DNA of 64,000 nucleotides from an uncultured Bacteroidales bacterium (GTDB lineage: Bacteria; Bacteroidota; Bacteroidia; Bacteroidales; F082), in NCBI GenBank assembly GCA_947166105.1, contig CAMVCZ010000008.1, positions 28,876 to 92,875 on the forward strand. The letters are read 5' to 3'. The position numbers were made by a program, and so were the translations under genes. Below are positions 8,219 to 17,230 of the stretch, one piece after another; the stretch's first letter is position 1; the number at the start of each line of letters is the position of its first letter. The notes below the pieces were generated by a model. The model was not told where the DNA came from. It did not search any database and worked only from the letters and a program-made list of their open reading frames with translations.

Positions 8219-9399
8219 TGAAAAACAACACTTGGACGATTATAAAAAAGGAGTGCGCGCGTTTCTTCGGCGACCGCACCATGCTGCTCACCACGGTCGT
8301 CATGCCGGGTTTGATGATTTACCTCATCTATTCCTTCATGGGCAACAACTTTATGGAACCCAAGGACTTGGACTGTGCCACGCTTTATGTGGAGAACATG
8401 CCTGAAAGCCTGCACCCGATGTTGGAGGCTTTGCCTTTGGACATGGTGACCGAGGACGTTGATTTCGAGCAACTTCGCGGAAAACTCGCCTTGAAGGAAA
8501 GCAAGTTTGTCGTGCTCGCGTTTCCCGAAGGCTTCGATTCGCTGACTGCCCAATACGATCCGGCGAGCGGTTTGCCCGCGCCGAATGTGCAGCTGCTCTA
8601 TAATTCGGCTTCGGAGTCGTCGCAGCAAGCCTATACGATGGTGAGTGCAGCCTTGAACGCTTATGAAAACATGTACTGCAACCGTTTCGACATCAACGCC
8701 TCCGACGACGAGTCGGCTGTGTTCGACCTTGCTTCCAACGAGGATGTGGTTGGCAATCTCTTCAGCAAACTGATTCCGATGCTGCTGCTTATGGTGGCGT
8801 TCATGGGTTGCATGTCCATCGCGCCGCCGTCCATAGCGGGCGAAAAGGAACGCGGAACGATTGCCACTTTGTTGGTCACGCCGTTGAAACGCCGCGAGTT
8901 GGCTTTGGGCAAGGTGCTGAGCCTCTCGCTTTTCTCCATGTTGAGCGGCTTGTCGAGTTTCACGGGCATGATGCTCTCTTTGCCCAAACTGATTCGTGCC
9001 GACGAGTTGGGCATGGATGCCAATATCTACCAAGCCTCGGATTATGTTGTGCTTTTATTGTTGATTTTTAGCACTATACTGATTTTGGTTTCGGTTGCGT
9101 CCATCGTTTCTGCCTACGCCAAATCGGTGAAAGCCGCATCCACCATCATGGCACCTTTGATGATTGTGGTGATGTTGGTCGGGATGTTGCCGATGATGTC
9201 GGGCATAGAAGTGTCCAATCTCGCATATTTCGCCATTCCGGTTTACAACAGCGTGCTCTGCATGTCACAGGTCTTTGCCCACGAGGCGTCGATGGCGGCG
9301 GTCGTCGTCACCATTGTCGCCAACGTGTTCTACACGGCTTTGGGCATTTGGATTCTCACGCGGATGTTCGACAGCGAGAAGGTGATGTTCTCGAAGTGA
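8218..9399 (+). CDS. ABC-2 type permease (NatB-like)
   Basis: About 393 residues. It has one N-terminal membrane helix (MLLTTVVMPGLMIYLIYSF), a large extracytoplasmic domain, and five or six further helices from about residue 180, the usual ABC-2 plan. The stretch SIAGEKERGTIATLLVTPLK is typical of NatB-like permeases. The ATG at 8218 overlaps the stop of the ATPase gene; a GTG three bases earlier is also possible. An AGGAGG at 8203-8208 precedes it, but that is also coding sequence. It forms the membrane half of an exporter. Confidence 0.9.
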   Translation: MKNNTWTIIKKECARFFGDRTMLLTTVVMPGLMIYLIYSFMGNNFMEPKDLDCATLYVENMPESLHPMLEALPLDMVTEDVDFEQLRGKLALKESKFVVLAFPEGFDSLTAQYDPASGLPAPNVQLLYNSASESSQQAYTMVSAALNAYENMYCNRFDINASDDESAVFDLASNEDVVGNLFSKLIPMLLLMVAFMGCMSIAPPSIAGEKERGTIATLLVTPLKRRELALGKVLSLSLFSMLSGLSSFTGMMLSLPKLIRADELGMDANIYQASDYVVLLLLIFSTILILVSVASIVSAYAKSVKAASTIMAPLMIVVMLVGMLPMMSGIEVSNLAYFAIPVYNSVLCMSQVFAHEASMAAVVVTIVANVFYTALGIWILTRMFDSEKVMFSK

Positions 9400-9402
9400 A
9401 TG

Positions 9403-9439
9403 AAAAAAACGGAAGAGCGACAAACTCTTCCGTTTTTTT
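9403..9439. terminator. Bidirectional terminator
   Basis: A 15-bp perfect stem (9403-9417 with 9425-9439), core ACGGAAGAG/CTCTTCCGT, is flanked by A7 on one side and T7 on the other. It serves the ABC operon on the plus strand and the HEPN gene on the minus strand. Confidence 0.9.
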
Positions 9440-9837
9440 CATTCTTTCAGTAGTTCTTCTACCTTCTGTATCAACTCTTTGGTTGGTCCGATGATTGTTT
9501 CAATTTCTTCCTCCGTGATGGAATAGTAGCAGTTATAATCGCCTTTTTCGCGAAGTTGTTCCATCCGTGAAAGAAAAGCCCCAAGTCGCGATTCAACTTT
9601 TCCCGCCTTAACAAAATGAAGTCCGAATTGGGTTAGTAAGTCATCGTGCGTGTGGGCAACCAATTCGTTTTTGATAAGCAAAGCCTGAACTGCGTGATAA
9701 CAAGCGTAATAGTATCGGTTGGAGGCAATATCCCAATACTTTTGCCGGCACATTTCTTCCGCTTGTTCAAGGAAACGATGTGCTTTTTCCATTTGCAGGC
9801 CTACTACAATCTTTCTTTCTTCTTCGGTTAGTTTCAT
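9439..9837 (-). CDS. HEPN-domain protein, toxin candidate
   Basis: 132 residues, helical. The segment WDIASNRYYYACYHAVQALLI is typical of the HEPN domain proteins that pair with MNT nucleotidyltransferases in the second (non-DUF86) subtype. The canonical R-x4-H RNase motif of DUF86 is not visible; NRYYYACYH may play that part. Its ATG overlaps the stop of the MNT gene by four bases. The pair may be a toxin-antitoxin module by analogy, though activity of this subtype is less well established. Confidence 0.75.
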   Translation of the reverse strand: MKLTEEERKIVVGLQMEKAHRFLEQAEEMCRQKYWDIASNRYYYACYHAVQALLIKNELVAHTHDDLLTQFGLHFVKAGKVESRLGAFLSRMEQLREKGDYNCYYSITEEEIETIIGPTKELIQKVEELLKE

Positions 9838-10148
9838 GCCAATCGTATTGCGTCGTCAATGACGTTGTGATAAAATGGGGTGAATTTGTTGGCTTCCCAT
9901 TCCTTGGCAGTGTACATCACAGGATTGATGTATTCACCAAGCTCCCAGCCAAGTTCTCGCAAAGGGTAGGAAATGGCATCGTAGTCTTCGGGCATAAGTT
10001 TTTCTTTGTCAAGCACGATGAGAATGTCCCAATCCGAACCTGGATGGGCCTCGCCTCTTGCCCTTGAGCCATAAAGTAGCGCGTAACCACCCGAAGGCAG
10101 GTTCAACAGCAAGATTTGCTTGATGTCGTTGATGACTTTTTCTTCCAT
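9834..10148 (-). CDS. MNT-domain nucleotidyltransferase
   Basis: 104 residues. The nucleotidyltransferase motif LLYGSRARGEAHPGSDWDIL is complete: GSRARG followed by the D-x-D pair. The ATG at 10148 is chosen because a -7 box lies at 10168-10175 and an AGGAG precedes this start; the longer frame from 10247 would begin upstream of the promoter. Translationally coupled to the HEPN gene downstream. Likely AMPylates or otherwise controls the HEPN partner. Confidence 0.82.
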   Translation of the reverse strand: MEEKVINDIKQILLLNLPSGGYALLYGSRARGEAHPGSDWDILIVLDKEKLMPEDYDAISYPLRELGWELGEYINPVMYTAKEWEANKFTPFYHNVIDDAIRLA

Positions 10149-10167
10149 TCTCCTGGTTTTTCCTCCG

Positions 10168-10175
10168 CAAAAATA
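10168..10175 (-). promoter_or_regulatory. -7 box of the second MNT/HEPN pair
   Basis: TATTTTTG read on the minus strand, 20 bases before the chosen ATG. Confidence 0.6.
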
Positions 10176-10216
10176 GGAATTATTTTCCAAAAAATATGAT
10201 TTGTTGTAAAATAAAT

Positions 10217-10245
10217 GAAGGAAGGACGCAATTTGCCCTTCCTTC
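10217..10245 (-). terminator. Terminator of the M20 dipeptidase gene
   Basis: A 9-bp stem GAAGGAAGG/CCTTCCTTC with an 11-base loop lies just after the dipeptidase stop codon on the minus strand, followed by a moderately T-rich run. Confidence 0.65.
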
Positions 10246-10267
10246 AAATCTTTTTGATAATTAAGGT

Positions 10268-11644
10268 TTAAGCGATTTCTTCACCCTTCGCAAAGTGCTG
10301 ATAAAAAGCGACAATCGTCTCAATGCCTTTGTAGAAGTGGTCGAGGCGGTAGTTCTCGTTGGGCGAGTGGATGGCATCTTCGCCGAGGCCGAAGCCCATC
10401 AGGATGGACTTGATACCCAGCACTTCCTCGAACCTCGCGATAATCGGAATGCTTCCGCCCGAACGCATTGGGATGGGCTGCTTGCCGTAGGTGTCCATAT
10501 AGGCGGCTTCGGCGGCCTTGTAAGCCGGCAGGTCGATGGGGCAGCCGTAGGCTTGTCCGCCGTGCAGCGGCGTGACCTTCACCGTGACGTAATCTGGAGC
10601 GTTCTTCTCGAAATAGTCCTTCACCAAAGCGGCAATCTTCTCGTGGTTTTGGTTGGGCACCAAGCGGCACGACAGCTTGGCGTAGGCCTTCGAGGGCAGC
10701 ACGGTCTTCGAGCCTTCGCCCGTGTAGCCACCCCACATTCCGCAGAGGTCGAAGCTGGGACGCACTCCCACGCGCTCGATCTTGGTGTAGCCTTCCTCGC
10801 CGCGCAAAGCCTTCACACCGAGGCTGTTCTTGTAGTCGGCCTCGCTGTAAGGCGCCATGTTGAGCAGTTCGCGCTCGCGGGCTGAACATTCAATGACATC
10901 GTCATAGAAATGCGGAATGGTGATGTGGTTGTTCTCGTCGGTGCATTTGGCAATCATCTCGCACAAGGTGTTGAGCGGGTTGGCCACGCTGCCGCCAAAC
11001 AAACCAGAATGGAGGTCGGCGTTGGGGCCGGTGACCTCGATTTCCCAATAGGCCAAGCCGCGCAAGCCCGTGGTGATGCTCGGCACGTCGGTGGCAATCA
11101 TCGAGGTGTCGGAAACGAGGATGACATCAGCCTTCACGAGGTCTTTGTACTCCTCAATCCACTTCGAGAGGCTTCCCGAGCCGATTTCCTCTTCGCCTTC
11201 GAGCATAAACTTCACGTTGCAGGGCAAAGTGTTGGTTTTCACCATCGTTTCAAAGGCTTTGGCGTGCATGAACGACTGACCTTTGTCGTCGTCGGCGCCG
11301 CGAGCCCAGATTTTCCCGTCCTTGACGACAGGTTCAAACGGGTCGGTGTGCCACAGGTCGATGGGATCGACGGGCATCACGTCGTAGTGGCCGTAAACCA
11401 GCACGGTAGGCAGTTTCGGGTCGATGGTTTTCGCGCCATAGACGATGGGATTGCCCTCGGTGGGCATCACCTCTGCCTTGTCGGCGCCGGCTTTCAAAAG
11501 ATGGTCACGCCAGCACTCGGCACAGCGGATCATGTCGGGCTTGTGCGCCGATTCCGAGCTGATGGACGGGATTCTGATCAGGTCAAACAATTCCTCAAGG
11601 AAACGCTCCTTGTTGGCTTCGATGTAGTTGTTGGTGATTTGCAT
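10268..11644 (-). CDS. M20-family metallodipeptidase
   Basis: 458 residues. Zinc-site motifs of the M20 family are present in order: VYGHYDVMPVDP near residue 83, RGADDDKGQ near 111, LEGEEEIGS near 150, and the later HSGLFGG of the dimerisation domain. The length and motif set fit the carnosinase-like dipeptidases of Bacteroidota, which act on small peptides in the cytoplasm. The ATG at 11644 follows a -7 box by about 50 bases. Single-gene unit with its own terminator. Confidence 0.9.
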   Translation of the reverse strand: MQITNNYIEANKERFLEELFDLIRIPSISSESAHKPDMIRCAECWRDHLLKAGADKAEVMPTEGNPIVYGAKTIDPKLPTVLVYGHYDVMPVDPIDLWHTDPFEPVVKDGKIWARGADDDKGQSFMHAKAFETMVKTNTLPCNVKFMLEGEEEIGSGSLSKWIEEYKDLVKADVILVSDTSMIATDVPSITTGLRGLAYWEIEVTGPNADLHSGLFGGSVANPLNTLCEMIAKCTDENNHITIPHFYDDVIECSARERELLNMAPYSEADYKNSLGVKALRGEEGYTKIERVGVRPSFDLCGMWGGYTGEGSKTVLPSKAYAKLSCRLVPNQNHEKIAALVKDYFEKNAPDYVTVKVTPLHGGQAYGCPIDLPAYKAAEAAYMDTYGKQPIPMRSGGSIPIIARFEEVLGIKSILMGFGLGEDAIHSPNENYRLDHFYKGIETIVAFYQHFAKGEEIA

Positions 11645-11692
11645 AATTATTGAATTTGGAATTTCAAGATTTGAAGATTTCAAGATTGTGGG

Positions 11693-11700
11693 CAAAGATA
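11693..11700 (-). promoter_or_regulatory. -7 box of the M20 dipeptidase gene
   Basis: TATCTTTG on the minus strand, about 50 bases upstream of the ATG at 11644. Confidence 0.55.
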
Positions 11701-11787
11701 CAAAAAAATCGAATGGTGAGATGGATGGTTCGTGAGATTTTTTTGAAAGCAATTGTATGTGTTAAGGATGGTTTTTGAAAAAAATTG

Positions 11788-11795
11788 TACTTTTG
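11788..11795 (+). promoter_or_regulatory. -7 box of the type I restriction-modification operon
   Basis: TACTTTTG stands 28 bases before the hsdR ATG. It is the only clear promoter before the seven-gene operon that runs to 20481. Confidence 0.55.
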
Positions 11796-11822
11796 TGGTC
11801 ATTTATGCAAAGTAAGGTTGTT

Positions 11823-14822
11823 ATGGCACTTGAAAAACAAATAGAAGACCAGTTTATCCGCTATTTAAACGAGAACCTGAAATATGTTTATCGCCCCGAC
11901 ATCAACGACCGCGATTCGTTGGAACGCAATTTCCGCGAGAAGTTCCAATCTTTGAACCGCTGCCATTTGACCGACAACGAGTATGCACGTTTGTTGGAGG
12001 AAATCACGGATGCGGATGTGTTCAATGCATCAAAACGCTTGCGTGAGCGCAACACGTTTATGCGCGAGGACGGTACACCGCTCCAGTATTCATTGGTCAA
12101 TATAAAAGACTGGTGCAAAAACGATTATGAGGTCATTCACCAGTTGCGAATCAATACGCGGAACAGTTTCCAGCGTTATGATGTCATTTTGCTCATTAAC
12201 GGCTTGCCGGTCGTTCAAATTGAGTTGAAGACCTTGGATGTCAGTCCTCGACGCGCGATGCAGCAGATTGTCGATTACAAGAACGATGTCGGCAATGGCT
12301 ATACCAATTCGTTGCTGTGCTTCATGCAGATGTTCATTGTCAGCAACCAGCACAACACCTATTATTTTGCCAACAACAATAAGGAGCATTTCAACTTCAA
12401 TGCAGAGGAGAAATATCTTCCTGTGTATCAGTGGGCTGACGAGAAAAACAATAAGATAACGGGATTGGAGGCCTTTTCGGAGGTTTTCCTGCAAAAGTGT
12501 CGTTTGGGTGAGATGATCAGCCGCTATATGGTTTTGGTGGCTTGCGAAAGGAAGGTGTTGATGATGCGCCCTTATCAGATTTATGCAGTGAAGGCTATCG
12601 TGAATTGCATCAACGAGAACCGTGGCAATGGCTATATATGGCACACCACGGGCAGCGGAAAAACACTGACTTCATTCAAGGCTTCAACGCTTTTGAAAGA
12701 CAATCCCGATGTGGAGAAATGCCTCTTTGTGGTGGACCGCAAAGACCTTGACAAGCAAACTCGCGAGGAGTTCAACAAGTTCCAAGAGGGTTGTGTGGAG
12801 GAGAATACCAACACGGATGCCCTCGTGCGCCGTATGCTTTCCGAAGACTATGCCGACAAAATCATCGTCACTACCATCCAGAAATTGGGCATTGCCCTCG
12901 ACCCGAAAAACCGCCGCAATTACCAAGAGCGTTTGATGCCATTGAGAGACAAACGCATCGTCTTTATTTTTGACGAGTGTCATCGCTCGCAGTTTGGCGA
13001 CAACCACAAAGCAATTAAAGAGTTTTTCCCGAAAGCGCAGTTGTTTGGCTTCACGGGAACACCCATCTTTGAGGAAAATGCCACCTACACCCAAATCACG
13101 GGCGAGGAAGCGCAATACAAGACCACGAAAGACGTGTTCCAGAAGGAACTGCACGCCTACACCATCACCAATGCCATTGAGGACAGGAATGTGCTGCGTT
13201 TCCACGTGGATTACTTCAAGCCCGAGAAGTCGGACTTGGCGGGCGAAACGGTGAAAAAATCGGCGGTTGTGCGTACTATTTTGGGCAAGCATCGTGCAGC
13301 CACTGCCGACGGGCGTTTCAATGCCATTCTTGCTACGGGTTCCATCAATGAGGCTATCGAGTATTACCATCTGTTCAGAGAGATGCAAGCCCAAAAGTTG
13401 GAGATGGATAATACATACGAGCCGTTGAACATCGCTTGCGTGTTCTCGCCGCCCGCCGAAGGTAACCGCGACATCCAGCAGATTCAGGAGGATTTGCCGC
13501 AGGAACAGAAAGACAACGAACAAGAACCTGACCAGAAAAAGGCGGCTCTGACGGCTATCATTAACGATTATAATAAGCAATATGGCACCAACTTCTCCGT
13601 CGCCGAGTTTGACGGTTACTATCAGGACGTGCAGCAACGCATCAAAAACCAGCAATATAGCAACAAGGATTATGCCCACAAGAACAAAATCGACATCACC
13701 ATTGTGGTTGATATGCTGCTGACAGGCTTCGATTCCAAATATCTGAACACGCTGTATGTCGATAAGAACCTGAAGTACCATGGTTTGGTGCAGGCCTTTT
13801 CGCGTACCAACCGCATCTTGAACGACAGCAAGCCTTACGGAAACATTTTGGATTTCCGTGGTCAGCAGGAGGCAGTGGATACGGCCATCGCCTTGTTCTC
13901 CGGTGAGAAGAAGGATGAGGCGAGACAGATTTGGCTGGTGGAACCAGCTTCGGCCATCAAGAAGAAGTACCTTGACGCAGTGAACGGTTTGCGCGACTTT
14001 ATGACGCTTCATCATCTGGATTTCAAAGCTGAAGAGGTGTTCAACCTGAAAGGCGACGATGCCAAGGCCGGTTTCATCGTATGCTTCAAGGAAGTGCAAC
14101 GACTCAAGACGCAACTCGACCAATATACTGACCTCGTGGAAGTTGAAGATGAAAACGGCCCGATTTATGCAGCAGAGCAACAACCTCAATATGGTTTTAC
14201 GGAGGATGACTTGCGTGCTTTCCGAGGGGCATATCTTGACATTGCTCGCGAACTGAAAACACGGCGAGAGAAAACAGGTGCGGCTGTCCCGAATGAGGTA
14301 GAGGAACTTGATTTTGAGTTTGTTCTGTTTGCCTCGGCCATGATCGACTACGACTATATCATGGAATTGATTTCCAAGTGCATGGGTCAACCTGCCAAGT
14401 GGAAGATGACCAAGGAGGAACTCGTCAACTTGATTCGCTCGAGTGCCAACCTGCTCGACGACCGCGACGACATCATCGCCTACATCGACAGCCTTGATGG
14501 TGTGAACGGTCGCACGGAGCAGCAAATCCGAGACGGCTATGAGATATTCAAGACCGAAAAGTACGCCAAAGAGCTGAAAGCCATTGCCGAGAAGCACGGA
14601 TTAAGTGTGGATTCGGTGCAAGCCTTTGTCAACGACATTGTGGAGCGCAAGTTCTTCGACGGGGAACAGCTGAACACGCTTCTTGAGCCTTTGGACTTGG
14701 GTTGGCGTGACCGCACCCGCAAGGAAACCGAACTGATGAACGACCTTGTGCCGTTGCTGAAACGCCTCGTGCCGGGGCAGGAGATTTCGGGATTGAAGGC
14801 TTATGAGGAATATAATTTGTAA
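11823..14822 (+). CDS. hsdR: Type I restriction enzyme, R subunit
   Basis: 999 residues. The N-terminal nuclease domain has the PD-(D/E)xK pattern (RYDVILLINGLPVVQIELKT, about 118-137). The motor domains follow with Walker A HTTGSGKTL near 274, the DECH box near 383 and GFTGTP near 409. A C-terminal helical domain contacts the methylase core. It translocates DNA from unmethylated target sites and cuts at a distance. The ATG at 11823 is chosen as it fits the family N-terminus (MALEKQIEDQF); 11805 is an alternative. It is the first gene of the operon, 9 bases before the DUF488 gene. Confidence 0.95.
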   Translation: MALEKQIEDQFIRYLNENLKYVYRPDINDRDSLERNFREKFQSLNRCHLTDNEYARLLEEITDADVFNASKRLRERNTFMREDGTPLQYSLVNIKDWCKNDYEVIHQLRINTRNSFQRYDVILLINGLPVVQIELKTLDVSPRRAMQQIVDYKNDVGNGYTNSLLCFMQMFIVSNQHNTYYFANNNKEHFNFNAEEKYLPVYQWADEKNNKITGLEAFSEVFLQKCRLGEMISRYMVLVACERKVLMMRPYQIYAVKAIVNCINENRGNGYIWHTTGSGKTLTSFKASTLLKDNPDVEKCLFVVDRKDLDKQTREEFNKFQEGCVEENTNTDALVRRMLSEDYADKIIVTTIQKLGIALDPKNRRNYQERLMPLRDKRIVFIFDECHRSQFGDNHKAIKEFFPKAQLFGFTGTPIFEENATYTQITGEEAQYKTTKDVFQKELHAYTITNAIEDRNVLRFHVDYFKPEKSDLAGETVKKSAVVRTILGKHRAATADGRFNAILATGSINEAIEYYHLFREMQAQKLEMDNTYEPLNIACVFSPPAEGNRDIQQIQEDLPQEQKDNEQEPDQKKAALTAIINDYNKQYGTNFSVAEFDGYYQDVQQRIKNQQYSNKDYAHKNKIDITIVVDMLLTGFDSKYLNTLYVDKNLKYHGLVQAFSRTNRILNDSKPYGNILDFRGQQEAVDTAIALFSGEKKDEARQIWLVEPASAIKKKYLDAVNGLRDFMTLHHLDFKAEEVFNLKGDDAKAGFIVCFKEVQRLKTQLDQYTDLVEVEDENGPIYAAEQQPQYGFTEDDLRAFRGAYLDIARELKTRREKTGAAVPNEVEELDFEFVLFASAMIDYDYIMELISKCMGQPAKWKMTKEELVNLIRSSANLLDDRDDIIAYIDSLDGVNGRTEQQIRDGYEIFKTEKYAKELKAIAEKHGLSVDSVQAFVNDIVERKFFDGEQLNTLLEPLDLGWRDRTRKETELMNDLVPLLKRLVPGQEISGLKAYEEYNL

Positions 14823-14831
14823 TTTTGCAAT

Positions 14832-15728
14832 ATGTTATATAGAAGACATAAAATACTATTAGCGCTAATTGAGGCTTTAGGAGGGAATGTGAAAGCCATT
14901 CCTCTGCAAAAGTATCTCTTTTTATTTACCCGTTTGCAATCGGAAGAGGAACGAATTTATGACTTTGTGCCATATCAATATGGCTGTTTTTCGTTTCAGG
15001 CCAATCAAGACTTAGCTTCCTTGGCAAGACAAGGATATCTTGAATTTGGCGAGCAGAATAGTATCCGAATACTGCAGAACAATAATTATTTGGATGGTTT
15101 GGATTTGTTCGAACAGCGTAATCTTGAAGTGATAAAGGAACAGTTTGGCAATATGACGCAAGACGAACTTATCCATTATACCTATGTTAAATATCCGTTT
15201 TATGCCACGAAAAGTAGGATTGCCAAGGATTTGATGTCAGAAGAGGAAATGGCGAAAATCAATGCTCAAAAACGCCATTTTGACGAGCCTATGCTTTTTA
15301 CGATTGGCTATGAGGATTTGTCCTTGGAACAATATATTAAGAGGCTGATATTGTTTGATGTACGCACGCTTTGTGATGTTAGGAAAAACGCCTATAGCCA
15401 AAAATATGGCTTTTCTAAACAAACCCTTGAAAAAGCCTGTGTTGGTGTAGGAATCCGATATGTTCATGTACCCCAACTTGGTATCGAATCTGATAAACGA
15501 AGGGATTTGAGGTCGCAGAAAGACTATGACATTCTATTTGATGAGTATGAGCGGACTACTTTAAAAGAAAATACGGAAGCTTTGATGTATGTGCGTTCCA
15601 TCATAGATGCCGACCAAAGAGTGGCCCTTACTTGTTTTGAAAAAGACCCAAGACAATGCCACCGCTCGCGAGTGGCGAAGGCCTTAATGCAACTACCAAA
15701 CATCCAATACGAACTTAAAACACTATAA
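14832..15728 (+). CDS. DUF488-domain protein with an N-terminal SocA/Panacea-like region
   Basis: 298 residues in two parts. Residues 155-295 are a DUF488 domain: FTIGYEDLSLEQYI, DVRTLCDVRKNAYSQKYGFS, YVHVPQLGI and the Cys-containing LTCFEKDPRQCHRSRVA. Residues 1-130 (KILLALIEALGG...IPLQKYLFLF...YGCFSFQ) recall the DUF4065/Panacea fold of some antitoxins; this is an impression from pattern only. The biochemical activity of DUF488 is not known to me. It is A+T richer than hsdR and is followed after one base by the next gene, so the two should be produced together. It lies between hsdR and hsdS, which suggests an accessory or regulatory role in defence. Confidence 0.75.
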   Translation: MLYRRHKILLALIEALGGNVKAIPLQKYLFLFTRLQSEEERIYDFVPYQYGCFSFQANQDLASLARQGYLEFGEQNSIRILQNNNYLDGLDLFEQRNLEVIKEQFGNMTQDELIHYTYVKYPFYATKSRIAKDLMSEEEMAKINAQKRHFDEPMLFTIGYEDLSLEQYIKRLILFDVRTLCDVRKNAYSQKYGFSKQTLEKACVGVGIRYVHVPQLGIESDKRRDLRSQKDYDILFDEYERTTLKENTEALMYVRSIIDADQRVALTCFEKDPRQCHRSRVAKALMQLPNIQYELKTL

Positions 15729-15729
15729 T

Positions 15730-16569
15730 ATGCCATTGACAAAGATACTGATTGCAGTAAAGACTTATCCTACATTGTCTGAAAAATACGACGAATTGGT
15801 TTGCACTGCCGGGTTTCGTGAGGACGGTACATGGATTCGCATCTATCCTGTTCCATTCAGGAAATTGGACTATTCCAATCGGTATAAGAAATGGCAATGG
15901 ATAACGCTTGATGTGACAAGGAACACCAAGGATTTTAGAAAGGAAAGTTATAGACCCAGCAATATTGAAGATGATATTGAAATGGGTGAGTTCATTGACG
16001 CGAAAAGGAACTGGGCCAAGCGCAAGCCATACGCACTTCAACATGTATATTACAATATGGCCGAGCTAATTGAAGAGGCCAAGGACCCTGAAATAGGGAC
16101 TTCACTGGCTGTTTTCAAGCCAAAAGAAGTTTCGGATTTTGTTTGGGAACCTTGTGAAAGGGAATGGGACAAGAATAAACTTGACGCAGTTATTGCCAAT
16201 CAGGCACAACAGAGCCTGTTTGATGAGGAAACTACAAGGAGTATATTTAAGGTTGCCAAGAAAGTGCCTTATGAATTTTCATACAAGTTCACTTCGGAAG
16301 ATGGCAAGGAACGCAAATTGATGATTGAAGATTGGGAACTTGGTATGTTGTATTGGAACTGCCTTGAGAAAGCAAATGGAGACGAAGAGGCTGCCTGCCA
16401 AAAAGTGCGAGAAAAGTACTTTGATGAAATGGCAGCAAAAGAGAAGGACTTTTACTTCTTTTTGGGAACGACAAAACGGTTTCATAACGTTGCCCCGAAT
16501 CCTTTCATTATTATTGGAACATTTTGGCCGCAAAAGGAAGATAATTCACAATTGACAATACAATTTTAG
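15730..16569 (+). CDS. Unknown protein paired with DUF488
   Basis: 279 residues, soluble, no signal peptide. I cannot name the family. The N-terminus ILIAVKTYPTLSEKYDELVC and TAGFREDGTWIRIYPVPFRK look conserved and may form an OB-like or nuclease-like strand core; aromatic and charged residues are frequent throughout. The stop of the DUF488 gene and this ATG are separated by one base, and I recall similar proteins next to DUF488 genes elsewhere, so the pair may be a functional unit. Possible roles are sensing or controlling the restriction enzyme. Confidence 0.65.
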   Translation: MPLTKILIAVKTYPTLSEKYDELVCTAGFREDGTWIRIYPVPFRKLDYSNRYKKWQWITLDVTRNTKDFRKESYRPSNIEDDIEMGEFIDAKRNWAKRKPYALQHVYYNMAELIEEAKDPEIGTSLAVFKPKEVSDFVWEPCEREWDKNKLDAVIANQAQQSLFDEETTRSIFKVAKKVPYEFSYKFTSEDGKERKLMIEDWELGMLYWNCLEKANGDEEAACQKVREKYFDEMAAKEKDFYFFLGTTKRFHNVAPNPFIIIGTFWPQKEDNSQLTIQF

Positions 16570-16579
16570 TACATCGTCT

Positions 16580-17230
16580 ATGACCACCAAACCATCATAC
16601 ACCCCCGCCCTCCGCTTCCCCGATTTCCTCAACGACGGAGAATGGAAAGTGAAGAGGTTGGGAGAGATTGCAGAAAAGGTAACAAGCAAGAACAAAAGCA
16701 ATAAGCAATTGCCTGTTTTAACAAATTCGGCAACGGAAGGTGTTGTAAATCAGCAAGATTATTTTGATAGAGAAATTGTTACGAAGGATAATCTAACAAA
16801 TTATCATATTATTGAATTAAACGATTTTGTTTATAATCCTCGTATATCAGTTGCCGCGCCAGTAGGCCCGATTTCAAGAAACAAAATCGGTACAGGAATA
16901 ATGTCGCCATTATATACGATTTTTAAATTCAAGGAAGGAAATATTGATTTCTTTGAACAGTATTTTAGAACAAATTGTTGGCATCAATATTTGAAGGATA
17001 AAGCAAATTTTGGAGCAAGGTTTGACAGAATGAATATTTCCAATGAAGATTTCTTTAATTTGCCGATACCTTTTCCTCCTCTCTCCGAGCAGCGCCGCAT
17101 TGCCCAAGCCCTCACCGCCTTGGACGAGCTCATTGCCGCCACCAACGAGAAACTGGAACAGATGAAGGCGTATAAGAAGGGATTGATGCAGCAATTGTTC
17201 GTAGATTCAATGGGGTGGGTAAATCATTAA
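16580..17230 (+). CDS. hsdS: Type I specificity subunit, first half
   Basis: 216 residues: one target recognition domain (after ALRFPDFLN...WKVKRLGEI) and one conserved helix (SEQRRIAQALTALDELIAA...MKAYKKGLMQQLF). A usual HsdS has two such modules in one chain of 400 or more residues. Here the frame ends at 17230, while the second module lies in the -1 frame and overlaps by 16 bases at a GGGGTGGG stretch. The halves either pair as two proteins or are the product of a frameshift. It sets the DNA target of the complex together with the next ORF. Confidence 0.85.
   Translation: MTTKPSYTPALRFPDFLNDGEWKVKRLGEIAEKVTSKNKSNKQLPVLTNSATEGVVNQQDYFDREIVTKDNLTNYHIIELNDFVYNPRISVAAPVGPISRNKIGTGIMSPLYTIFKFKEGNIDFFEQYFRTNCWHQYLKDKANFGARFDRMNISNEDFFNLPIPFPPLSEQRRIAQALTALDELIAATNEKLEQMKAYKKGLMQQLFVDSMGWVNH

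Noticed and set aside
12684..14597. Long minus-strand ORF of 637 codons opposite hsdR
   Set aside because: It is the antisense shadow of hsdR: no start context, no recognisable motif, and hsdR has full family motifs.
17205..17220. Phase-variable poly-G tract in hsdS
   Set aside because: Only four G in a row; too short for usual slipped-strand phase variation. The split is kept as an open question.
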